Of a DNA stretch of 64,000 nucleotides, positions 25,848-33,372 are shown piece by piece (position 1 is the stretch's first letter; every line of letters begins with the position of its first letter). The position numbers and the translations under genes were made by a program. Source of the stretch: Pseudomonas sp. 30_B (GTDB taxonomy: Bacteria; Pseudomonadota; Gammaproteobacteria; Pseudomonadales; Pseudomonadaceae). A model generated the notes under the pieces. The model was not told the origin of the DNA. It saw only the letters and a list, made by a program, of their open reading frames with translations, and made no database searches. The stretch spans positions 62,001 to 126,000 of the forward strand of contig NZ_JAFGYY010000001.1 of assembly GCF_017491605.1 (NCBI RefSeq), read 5' to 3'.

Positions 25848-28547
25848 TCAATTCGGGCGGCAGGGATAGCGCTGGAGGCTGGAGGAGAGATCGATGCCGG
25901 GGATCGGCTTGTCGAACAGGTAACCCTGGCCGATGTCGCAGCGGTTGCGCCGCAGGAAGGCCAGCTGGGCGGCGGTTTCCACGCCTTCGGCGACCACCTG
26001 CAGCTTGAGGTTGTGGGCCATGGCGATCACCGCCGAGGTGATTTCCATGTCGTCCTGGTTGTCGGGAATGTCCTTGATGAAGCTGCGATCGATCTTGATC
26101 ACGTCGATGGGGAATTTCTTCAGATAGCTCAGCGACGAGTAGCCGGTGCCGAAGTCGTCCATGGCCAGGGTCAGGCCGAGGCTCTTCAGGTTTTCCAGTT
26201 GCTGGCGGGTGTCGTCGGTGGCGTCAAGCAGCAGGCTTTCGGTGAGCTCCAACTCCATCTGGTCGGCGGGGATGCCTTCTTCCTGGAGGATCGCGGCGAT
26301 CGAGCCGACCAGGTCGGGGTCGCTGAACTGCTTGGGCGACAGGTTGATCGCGATGTGCAGTTCGCCCAGGCCCTTGGCCGCCAGGTCGCGCACCTGGCGA
26401 CAGGCCTGGCGGATCACCCATTTGCCGATGGGGATGATCAGGCCGGTTTCCTCGGCGACGCTGATGAACTGGTCGGGGCGGATCATGCCCTTTTCCGGGT
26501 GCTGCCAGCGCAGCAGCGCCTCCAGGCCGAGCAGCTGGCCGCTGCGCAGGCACAGCTTGGGCTGGTAGTGCACCGCCAGTTCGTCCTGCACCAGCGCGCG
26601 GCGCAGGTTGCTCTCGACGAACAGCTTGTAGCTGGCTTCGGCGGTCATCGCCTCGGTGAAGGTCTGTACCTGGTGCTTGCCGTTGGCCTTGGCCTTGTGC
26701 AGGGCGAGGCCGGCGTTCTTCATCAGGGTCTGTGGGTCGTGGCCGTGCTGCGGCGCATAGGCGATGCCGATGGAGCCGGTGACGTTGATCAGTTGGTTGT
26801 CCACGAACAACGGCTTGTCGAGCACATCGAGGATCTGCTCGGCGATCTGCTCGCCGCGGTCGACCACCGACTCTTCCAGCAGCACGGCGAATTCGTTGCT
26901 GGCAAAGCGCGCCAGGGTGGTGTTGTCGCTGAGGCTGCTGCGCAGGCGCCGGGCCAGGTTGGCCAGCAGCTTGTCGCCGGTCTGGTGACCGAGGCTGTCG
27001 TTGATCCGCTTGAAGTTGTCGATGTCCACCAGCACCAGGCCCAGCGAGTGCTTGCTGCCGGCCTGCAGGCGCTCTTCCAGGGCGCTGATGAAGAAGTGCC
27101 GGTTGGCCAGCCCGGTGAGGTTGTCGCGGTAGGCGAGCTTCTCGATGTGCTGCTGGGCCAGCTTGCTCTGGGTGATGTCTTCGTAGATGCCGATGTAGTG
27201 GGTCAGCTCGCCCTTGTCGTCGTGAACCTTCGACAGCGACAGCTGGCCCCAGTAGGGCTCCAGGTTCTTGCGCCGGCTGCGGAACTCACCCTGCCAGCTG
27301 TTCTGGCTGACCAGGGTGGAGCGCGCGTCGAACAGCAGATCGCCCAGGTTGGTCAGTGCGGGAAGCTCCGGCAGGCGGCGGCCGCGCACTTCATCGGCGC
27401 CGTACTGGGTGATGGCGGTGAAGCTCGGGTTGACGTACTCCACCAGCCCCTCGCGGTCGATCAGCAGGAAGGCGCTGGCGCTCTGTTCGACGGCGCGCTG
27501 GAACAGGTGCAGGGCGCTGGAGGCGTTGCGCCGCTCATGGTTCATCAGGACCTGGGCATACTGGTCGGCCAGTTCGCCGGCGAAGGCGATCTCGTCGCTC
27601 TGCCACATGCGCACCTCGCCGATGTGCTCCAGGCACAGCACGCCGACCACTTCGCCGCCGATGCGGATGGTGGCGTCGAGCAACGCGCTGATGCCCAGGG
27701 GGCGCAGATGACGCTTGGCCAGCTCCTGGGTGCGCGGATCCTGGAGGGCGTTGTGGGCGTCGATGGCGCGGCCGCTGTGGACCGCGTCGAGGTAGTGGGG
27801 GAAGTTGCTGGCGTCGATGTCCGGCGGCTTTTCGTACTGGTCGGTGTCGCGGCGGTACACGGTGACCGCTTCCAGGCGATTGTCCGCATGCAGGCGCCAG
27901 ATGCCGGCGCGGGCTACGTCATAGGCTTCGCAGGCGGCCTGGGCGATCAGTTGCGCGGCCTCCAGCAGCGGGTCGCTGGACAGGTAGCGGTGCCGCGCCA
28001 GGCGCACGATCAGGTTCTGCTGGGTGCGTGAGCGCACCAGGTGCTGCAGGTGTTCGTCCTGGGAGCGCTGGTACATTTCCAGCGACATCTTCAGACGCAG
28101 GTTCTGGGCTTCCAGGTCCAGGAGGCGCGGGTCCAGCTCGACGTCCTGGGCGTCACCCTCGTCCTGCAGCAGGTAGCCGTGCAGCAGTTGCCGGCCGTGC
28201 TGCTGGAAGGATTCGCCGACCTCCAGGATGTTCAGCGTGCCGCGCGGCGAGTGCAGGCAGTAGCGCACCTGGTAGCGGCCATCCTGCAGCAGTTGCTGCT
28301 GGACATGCTCATGCAGGCGATGGCGCGCCTCGGGCTCCATCAGGCTGGCATAGGGGGCGTCGAGGATGCCACAGAGGTCCTGGGCGGGCACGCCGATCTG
28401 GCGTTCGCAGCCCGGGTCGAGGAACAGCAGGGTCCAGCTGGCTTCGTTCAAGCGCTCGAAGCGCAACAACCCCAGCCGCGAAGGGACGGGGAGCTGCGTG
28501 ACAACCTCGGCCACCGAACGGCTGGCGGCATCGGGATGACTCTTCAT
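25848..28547 (-). CDS. dipA: c-di-GMP phosphodiesterase with GAF-PAS-GGDEF-EAL domains (DipA-like)
   Basis: 899-residue cytosolic signalling protein. An N-terminal PAS-like region (to about 150) is followed by a GAF domain (about 180-355), a PAS domain (about 365-490), a GGDEF domain and an EAL domain. The GGDEF signature is degenerate (ASNEF near residue 550), so cyclase activity is not expected. The EAL domain is intact (LEALLRW near 675, DDFGTG and IKIDRSF later), so it should hydrolyse c-di-GMP. Its length, position beside aceF/msrA and ASNEF motif match P. aeruginosa DipA (PA5017), which is needed for biofilm dispersion. Start 28547 chosen by family length. Confidence 0.92.
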   Translation of the reverse strand: MKSHPDAASRSVAEVVTQLPVPSRLGLLRFERLNEASWTLLFLDPGCERQIGVPAQDLCGILDAPYASLMEPEARHRLHEHVQQQLLQDGRYQVRYCLHSPRGTLNILEVGESFQQHGRQLLHGYLLQDEGDAQDVELDPRLLDLEAQNLRLKMSLEMYQRSQDEHLQHLVRSRTQQNLIVRLARHRYLSSDPLLEAAQLIAQAACEAYDVARAGIWRLHADNRLEAVTVYRRDTDQYEKPPDIDASNFPHYLDAVHSGRAIDAHNALQDPRTQELAKRHLRPLGISALLDATIRIGGEVVGVLCLEHIGEVRMWQSDEIAFAGELADQYAQVLMNHERRNASSALHLFQRAVEQSASAFLLIDREGLVEYVNPSFTAITQYGADEVRGRRLPELPALTNLGDLLFDARSTLVSQNSWQGEFRSRRKNLEPYWGQLSLSKVHDDKGELTHYIGIYEDITQSKLAQQHIEKLAYRDNLTGLANRHFFISALEERLQAGSKHSLGLVLVDIDNFKRINDSLGHQTGDKLLANLARRLRSSLSDNTTLARFASNEFAVLLEESVVDRGEQIAEQILDVLDKPLFVDNQLINVTGSIGIAYAPQHGHDPQTLMKNAGLALHKAKANGKHQVQTFTEAMTAEASYKLFVESNLRRALVQDELAVHYQPKLCLRSGQLLGLEALLRWQHPEKGMIRPDQFISVAEETGLIIPIGKWVIRQACRQVRDLAAKGLGELHIAINLSPKQFSDPDLVGSIAAILQEEGIPADQMELELTESLLLDATDDTRQQLENLKSLGLTLAMDDFGTGYSSLSYLKKFPIDVIKIDRSFIKDIPDNQDDMEITSAVIAMAHNLKLQVVAEGVETAAQLAFLRRNRCDIGQGYLFDKPIPGIDLSSSLQRYPCRPN

Positions 28548-28724
28548 GCGCGGCTTGATTTCCAGGTGCTGGCGAGGTGCATCGCCTCGGCCGAATAATA
28601 TGGGCGCTGCAAGATTTGCATGCCGCGTGGGCCGCTGACAAGCCAGGACTTTATCGGCCGTCACGCAGGGAAGTTAAGTCGAGGGCGGATGTGGCATCAA
28701 GCCGCCGGCCTGAAGCCTGCGGAC

Positions 28725-28757
28725 AAAAAGAAGCCCCGCCATCCGGCAGGGCTGGAG
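28725..28757 (-). terminator. Terminator downstream of aceEF
   Basis: On the leftward strand AGCCCTGCC and GGCGGGGCT pair with one mismatch, followed by TTCTTTTTG. It is about 80 bp beyond the aceF stop and 180 bp before the dipA start. Confidence 0.75.
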
Positions 28758-28787
28758 AGAACGAGCGTGGCGTGCTCGTCGAGAGGA

Positions 28788-28811
28788 AGGCCGGCACAGG
28801 GCCGGCCTTTT
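28788..28811. terminator. Second hairpin downstream of aceF
   Basis: AAGGCCGGC and GCCGGCCTT arms with a 5-6 nt loop. The longer T run is on the rightward strand, and the leftward strand has only TTCCT. It may be an accessory hairpin protecting the aceEF transcript end. Confidence 0.5.
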
Positions 28812-28833
28812 ACAACACTTACAACCGTGACAC

Positions 28834-30468
28834 TTACAACAGCAGGGTGCGGATATCACCCAGCAGGTCGGACAGGCGCTTGGTGTAGCGCGCGGCGGCC
28901 GCCCCGTTGATCACGCGGTGATCGTAGGACAGCGACAGCGGCAGCATCAGGCGCGGCTGGAAGGCCTTGCCGTCCCACACCGGCTGCATGGTCGCCTTGC
29001 TGACGCCCAGGATCGCCACTTCCGGCGCGTTGACGATCGGCGTGAAGCCGGTGCCGCCAATGTGCCCGAGGCTGGAGATGGTGAAGCAGGCGCCCTGCAT
29101 GGCGTCGGCGGAGAGCTTCTTGGTGCGCGCTTTCTCGGCCAGTTCGGCGGCTTCGGCGGCGAGCTGCAGGAGGCTCTTCTGGTCGACGTTCTTGATCACC
29201 GGGACCAGCAGGCCATCCGGGGTGTCCACGGCAAAGCCGATGTGCACGTACTTCTTGCGGATCAGCGCCTTGCCGCTGGGGGCCAGCGAGCTGTTGAAGT
29301 CCGGCATTTCCTTGAGCAGGTGGGCACAGGCCTTGAGCAGGATCGGCAGCACGGTCAGCTTGACGCCGGCCTTCTCCGCGACGGCTTTCTGGGCCACGCG
29401 GAAGGCTTCCATCTCGGTGATGTCGGCCGAGTCGAACTGGGTCACGTGCGGCACGTTCAGCCAGCTGCGATGCAGGTTGGCGGCGCCGACCTGCATCAGG
29501 CGGGTCATCGCCACTTCTTCCACTTCGCCGAACTTGCTGAAGTCGACTTCCGGAATCGGCGGGATGCCCGCGCCACCGCTGGCGCCTGCCGGCGCGCCGG
29601 ATTTGGCGCGTTGCAGTTGTTCTTTCACGAACGCCTGCACGTCTTCCTTGAGGATGCGGCCCTTCGGACCGGTGCCTTTCACTTCGGACAGCTCGACGCC
29701 GAACTCGCGGGCAACCATGCGTACGGCCGGGCCTGCGTGAACCTTGGTGCCGTCACGGCTGGGCGCGCCCACCGGGGCGACTTCCGCGGCCTTGGCCGGC
29801 GCGGCGGCAGCCGGTGCGGGAGCCGCAGCCGGTGCAGCAGCGGCCGGAGCCGGAGCTTGCGCGGCGGCAGGAGCAGCCGCGCCTGCCACCTTGAGCTTGA
29901 GGATCAGGTCGCCGGTGCCGACTTCGTCACCGATCTTGATCGACACGCTTTCCACCACGCCGGCAACCGGCGAGGGGATTTCCATACTGGCCTTGTCCGA
30001 TTCCAGGGTGATCAGCGACTGGTCGGCTTCGACCGTGTCGCCGGCTTTCACCATGACTTCGATGACGTTGGCCTTGCCGGCCGAGCCGATGTCCGGGACA
30101 TGGATGTCCTGGACGCTGGCGCCAGCGGCGGGCGCGGCAGCCGGAGCCGGGGCAGCGGCCGGAGCCTCTGCCTTCGGTGCTTCCGGAGCCGGTGCCGGAG
30201 CTTCGGCCTTGGGCGCTTCGGCGGCAGCCGAACCACCCTCGACTTCCAGTTCGAGGATCTCGTCGCCTTCCTTCAGGGTGTCACCCACCTTGACCTTCAG
30301 GCTCTTCACCACGCCGGCCTTGGGTGAGGGGATCTCCATGCTGGCCTTGTCCGACTCCAGGGTCAGCAGGCTCTGGTCGGCCTCTACGGTGTCGCCGACC
30401 TTGACCAGCAGTTCGATGACTTCACCCTGACCATTGCCGATGTCGGGTACACGAATCAGTTCGCTCAT
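28834..30468 (-). CDS. aceF: Pyruvate dehydrogenase E2 component (dihydrolipoamide acetyltransferase)
   Basis: 544-residue core of the pyruvate dehydrogenase complex, passing acetyl groups to CoA. Two lipoyl domains, each with the lipoyl-lysine motif ESDKASMEIPSP, lie near residues 1-80 and 120-195. They are joined by Ala/Pro-rich flexible linkers. Next come the E1/E3-binding domain (near 255-295) and the catalytic domain ending with SYDHRVINGA, which has the active His. E. coli has three lipoyl domains; two is as I recall for P. aeruginosa. It lies 11 bp after aceE. Confidence 0.97.
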   Translation of the reverse strand: MSELIRVPDIGNGQGEVIELLVKVGDTVEADQSLLTLESDKASMEIPSPKAGVVKSLKVKVGDTLKEGDEILELEVEGGSAAAEAPKAEAPAPAPEAPKAEAPAAAPAPAAAPAAGASVQDIHVPDIGSAGKANVIEVMVKAGDTVEADQSLITLESDKASMEIPSPVAGVVESVSIKIGDEVGTGDLILKLKVAGAAAPAAAQAPAPAAAAPAAAPAPAAAAPAKAAEVAPVGAPSRDGTKVHAGPAVRMVAREFGVELSEVKGTGPKGRILKEDVQAFVKEQLQRAKSGAPAGASGGAGIPPIPEVDFSKFGEVEEVAMTRLMQVGAANLHRSWLNVPHVTQFDSADITEMEAFRVAQKAVAEKAGVKLTVLPILLKACAHLLKEMPDFNSSLAPSGKALIRKKYVHIGFAVDTPDGLLVPVIKNVDQKSLLQLAAEAAELAEKARTKKLSADAMQGACFTISSLGHIGGTGFTPIVNAPEVAILGVSKATMQPVWDGKAFQPRLMLPLSLSYDHRVINGAAAARYTKRLSDLLGDIRTLLL

Positions 30469-30479
30469 CGTGCCTCTCC

Positions 30480-33128
30480 TCAGCAGTCCAGCGGGTTGCG
30501 TTTTTCGGGGTTGATGCCGAACTTGGCGATGGCTTCGGCCACCACTTTGGGTTCGATATCACCACGGTCGGCCAGGGCTTCCAGCGCGGCCAGAACGACC
30601 CAGTGACGGTCCACTTCGAAGAAGTCGCGCAGCTTGCGGCGGCTGTCGCTGCGGCCGAAGCCGTCGGTGCCCAGCACCTTGTACTCCTTGCTCGGCACCC
30701 ACTGACGGATCTGCTCGGCATAGAGCTTCATGTAGTCGGTGGAGGCGATCACCGGGCCCTTGCGGCCGGCCAGGCACTCTTCGACGTAGCTCTGCTTGGG
30801 CTTCTGGCCCGGGTGCAGGCGGTTCCAGCGCTCCACGGCCAGGCCGTCGCGACGCAGTTCGTTGAAGCTGGGTACCGACCAGACGTCGGCGCCGATGCCG
30901 AAGTCGTTGCGCAGGATCTTCGCGGCTTCCTCGACTTCGCGCAGGATGGTGCCCGAGCCCAGCAGCTGCACATGGTGCGCGGCGGCCTTCTTGTCCTCGT
31001 CGAGGAGGTACATGCCCTTGATGATGCCTTCTTCCACGCCCTTGGGCATGGCCGGCTGAACGTAGTTCTCGTTCATCACGGTGATGTAATAGAAGATGTC
31101 CTGCTGCTCTTCGATCATCTGGCGCGAGCCTTCGCGGATGATCACCGCCAGCTCGTAGGCGTAGGTCGGATCGTAGGTGCGGCAGTTCGGGATGGTCGCC
31201 GCCAGCAGGTGGCTGTGACCGTCTTCGTGCTGCAGGCCTTCACCGTTCAGGGTGGTGCGGCCGGCGGTGCCGCCGATCAGGAAGCCGTGCGCGCGGCTGT
31301 CGCCAGCGGCCCAGGCCAGGTCGCCGATACGCTGGAAGCCGAACATCGAGTAGAAGATGTAGAACGGCAGCATCGGCTGGTTGTGCGTGGAGTACGAGGT
31401 ACCCGCGGCGATCCAGCTGGACATGGCGCCGGCTTCGTTGATGCCTTCCTCGAGGATCTGACCTTTCTTGTCCTCGCGGTAGAACATCACCTGGTCTTTA
31501 TCCACCGGCTCGTACAGCTGGCCGACGGAGGAGTAGATACCCAGCTGGCGGAACATGCCTTCCATACCGAAGGTACGGGCTTCGTCCGGCACGATCGGGA
31601 CGATGCGCGGGCCGAGTTCCTTGTCCTTGACCAGCTGCGAGATGATCCGCACGAAGGCCATGGTGGTGGAGATTTCGCGGTCGCCCGAGCCGTCGAGGAT
31701 GGCCTTGAGGGTTTCCAGCGGGGGAACCGGGACCTGGAAGCTCTTCTCGCGGCGAACCGGCATCACGCCACCCAGGGCGGCACGGCGGTTGGCCAGGTAC
31801 TTGGCTTCGGCGCTGCCTTCTTCGGGGCGGTAGAACGGCAGGTTTTCCAGGTCGGCATCCTTGATCGGGATGTCGAACTTGTCGCGGAACGACTTCAGGG
31901 ACTCGACGTCGACCTTCTTGACGTTGTGCGCGATGTTCTTCGCTTCGCCGGAACCTGTGCCGTAGCCCTTGATGGTCTTGGCCAGGATGACGGTCGGCTG
32001 GCCCTTGTGGTTGACCGCCTGGTGGTAGGCCGCATAGACCTTGTAGGGGTCGTGGCCGCCACGGTTGAGTTTCCAGATCTCTTCGTCGGAGAGGTCCTTG
32101 ACCATCTCCAGCAGCTCGGGACGTGCACCGAAGAAGTGCTCGCGCACGTAGGCGCCGTCCTTGGCCTTGTAGTTCTGGTATTCGCCGTCGATGACCTCGT
32201 CCATGCGCGCTTGCAGCAGGCCGGCTTCGTCCTTGGCGAACAGCGGGTCCCAGAAGCGGCCCCAGACCACCTTGTTGACGTTCCACTCGGCGCCACGGAA
32301 CACGCCTTCGAGTTCCTGGATGATCTTGCCGTTGCCGCGAACCGGGCCGTCGAGGCGCTGCAGGTTGCAGTTGATGACGAAGATCAGGTTGTCCAGCTTC
32401 TCGCGGCCGGCCAGGGAGATCGCGCCCAGGGATTCGGGCTCGTCGCACTCGCCGTCGCCCATGAAGCACCAGACCTTCTGCTTGCCGGCGGGGATGAAGC
32501 CGCGGCTTTCCAGGTACTTCATGAAGCGCGCCTGGTAGATCGCCTGGATCGGGCCCAGACCCATGGAAACGGTCGGGAACTGCCAGAAGTCCGGCATCAG
32601 CCAGGGGTGCGGGTAGGAGGACAGGCCGTTGCCGTCCACTTCCTGGCGGAAGTTGTTCAGCTGGTCTTCGGTGATGCGGCCTTCGAGGAAGGCACGGGCA
32701 TAGACGCCGGGGGAGGCATGGCCCTGGAAGAACACCAGGTCGCCGCCGTGTTCGTCGGTCGGGGCCTGGAAGAAATAGTTGAAGCCAACGTCGTACAGGG
32801 TCGCGGAGGACGCGAAGGAGGAGATGTGGCCGCCCAGATCCGGGTCGTTCTTGTTGGCCTTCATCACCATCGCCAGGGCGTTCCAGCGCACCAGGGAGCG
32901 GATGCGGCGTTCCATGAACAGGTCGCCGGGCATGCGGGCTTCGTGGGTGACCGGAATGGTGTTGCGATACGGCGTGGTGATGGCGTAGGGCAGTTGGGTG
33001 CCGGACCGGCTGGCCAGCTCGCCCATACGGGTCATCAGGTAATGGGCGCGGTCTTCACCTTCACGGTCCAGGACCGATTCCAGGGCGTCCAGCCATTCCT
33101 GGGTTTCGACGGGATCAAGGTCTTGCAT
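30480..33128 (-). CDS. aceE: Pyruvate dehydrogenase E1 component
   Basis: 882-residue homodimeric thiamine diphosphate enzyme that decarboxylates pyruvate and acetylates E2 lipoyl groups. The ThDP/Mg-binding motif GDGECDEPESLGAIS occurs near residue 222, followed by NCNLQRLDG. Length is that of the E. coli-type single-chain E1 (about 886). GGAGC lies upstream of the ATG. It is first in an operon with aceF. The divergent upstream region holds two GntR-type operator-like palindromes and a 5' leader hairpin. Confidence 0.98.
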   Translation of the reverse strand: MQDLDPVETQEWLDALESVLDREGEDRAHYLMTRMGELASRSGTQLPYAITTPYRNTIPVTHEARMPGDLFMERRIRSLVRWNALAMVMKANKNDPDLGGHISSFASSATLYDVGFNYFFQAPTDEHGGDLVFFQGHASPGVYARAFLEGRITEDQLNNFRQEVDGNGLSSYPHPWLMPDFWQFPTVSMGLGPIQAIYQARFMKYLESRGFIPAGKQKVWCFMGDGECDEPESLGAISLAGREKLDNLIFVINCNLQRLDGPVRGNGKIIQELEGVFRGAEWNVNKVVWGRFWDPLFAKDEAGLLQARMDEVIDGEYQNYKAKDGAYVREHFFGARPELLEMVKDLSDEEIWKLNRGGHDPYKVYAAYHQAVNHKGQPTVILAKTIKGYGTGSGEAKNIAHNVKKVDVESLKSFRDKFDIPIKDADLENLPFYRPEEGSAEAKYLANRRAALGGVMPVRREKSFQVPVPPLETLKAILDGSGDREISTTMAFVRIISQLVKDKELGPRIVPIVPDEARTFGMEGMFRQLGIYSSVGQLYEPVDKDQVMFYREDKKGQILEEGINEAGAMSSWIAAGTSYSTHNQPMLPFYIFYSMFGFQRIGDLAWAAGDSRAHGFLIGGTAGRTTLNGEGLQHEDGHSHLLAATIPNCRTYDPTYAYELAVIIREGSRQMIEEQQDIFYYITVMNENYVQPAMPKGVEEGIIKGMYLLDEDKKAAAHHVQLLGSGTILREVEEAAKILRNDFGIGADVWSVPSFNELRRDGLAVERWNRLHPGQKPKQSYVEECLAGRKGPVIASTDYMKLYAEQIRQWVPSKEYKVLGTDGFGRSDSRRKLRDFFEVDRHWVVLAALEALADRGDIEPKVVAEAIAKFGINPEKRNPLDC

Positions 33129-33148
33129 GGCTTGCTCCAGGGCGGAAA

Positions 33149-33168
33149 GGCTTCCAGAATCGGAAGCC
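33149..33168. promoter_or_regulatory. Hairpin in aceE leader
   Basis: GGCTTCC (33149-33155) and GGAAGCC (33162-33168) make a 7-bp stem about 20 nt upstream of the aceE start, probably in the 5' untranslated region. Function unknown. Confidence 0.4.
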
Positions 33169-33251
33169 AGTAGATCGTTGCCGATAGCTGCATCAACCTC
33201 GTGGGCGACGCGGCGAATTCTTGGAAGTACACCGGGGGTGCGTCCGGCGGG

Positions 33252-33268
33252 TTGTAGTTTTACTACAA
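33252..33268. promoter_or_regulatory. GntR/PdhR-type operator-like palindrome 1
   Basis: TTGTAGTTTTACTACAA is a 17-bp palindrome with 7-bp arms. Its core TAGTTTTACTA fits the TNGTNNNACNA pattern of FadR-subfamily GntR regulators, which include PdhR. It lies about 124 bp upstream of aceE and 105 bp upstream of glnE. Confidence 0.65.
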
Positions 33269-33305
33269 ATCGCCGGCAGTTACATCCCTCTGCCAGAAAA
33301 AGTTA

Positions 33306-33318
33306 GTAGTAAAACTAC
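33306..33318. promoter_or_regulatory. GntR/PdhR-type operator-like palindrome 2
   Basis: GTAGTAAAACTAC repeats the core of the first palindrome. The two centres are 52 bp apart, about five helical turns, so a regulator bound to both would lie on the same DNA face. This copy is about 55 bp upstream of the glnE start. Confidence 0.6.
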
Positions 33319-33372
33319 AGGGGCGCGAAAAGACAGGAATGCCGGCGCCTCGCCGACCCCTCAGGATAGAAC

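Larger units (their letters stand above)
28548..28833. other. aceF-dipA intergenic region
   Basis: 286 bp with no gene. It contains the aceEF terminator hairpins near the aceF end, annotated separately, and the presumed dipA promoter. I see no convincing -35/-10 pair for dipA and no small gene. Confidence 0.5.

Noticed and set aside
30603..33173. Long plus-strand open frame opposite aceE
   Set aside because: Shadow of aceE; same biased composition and no recognisable domain.
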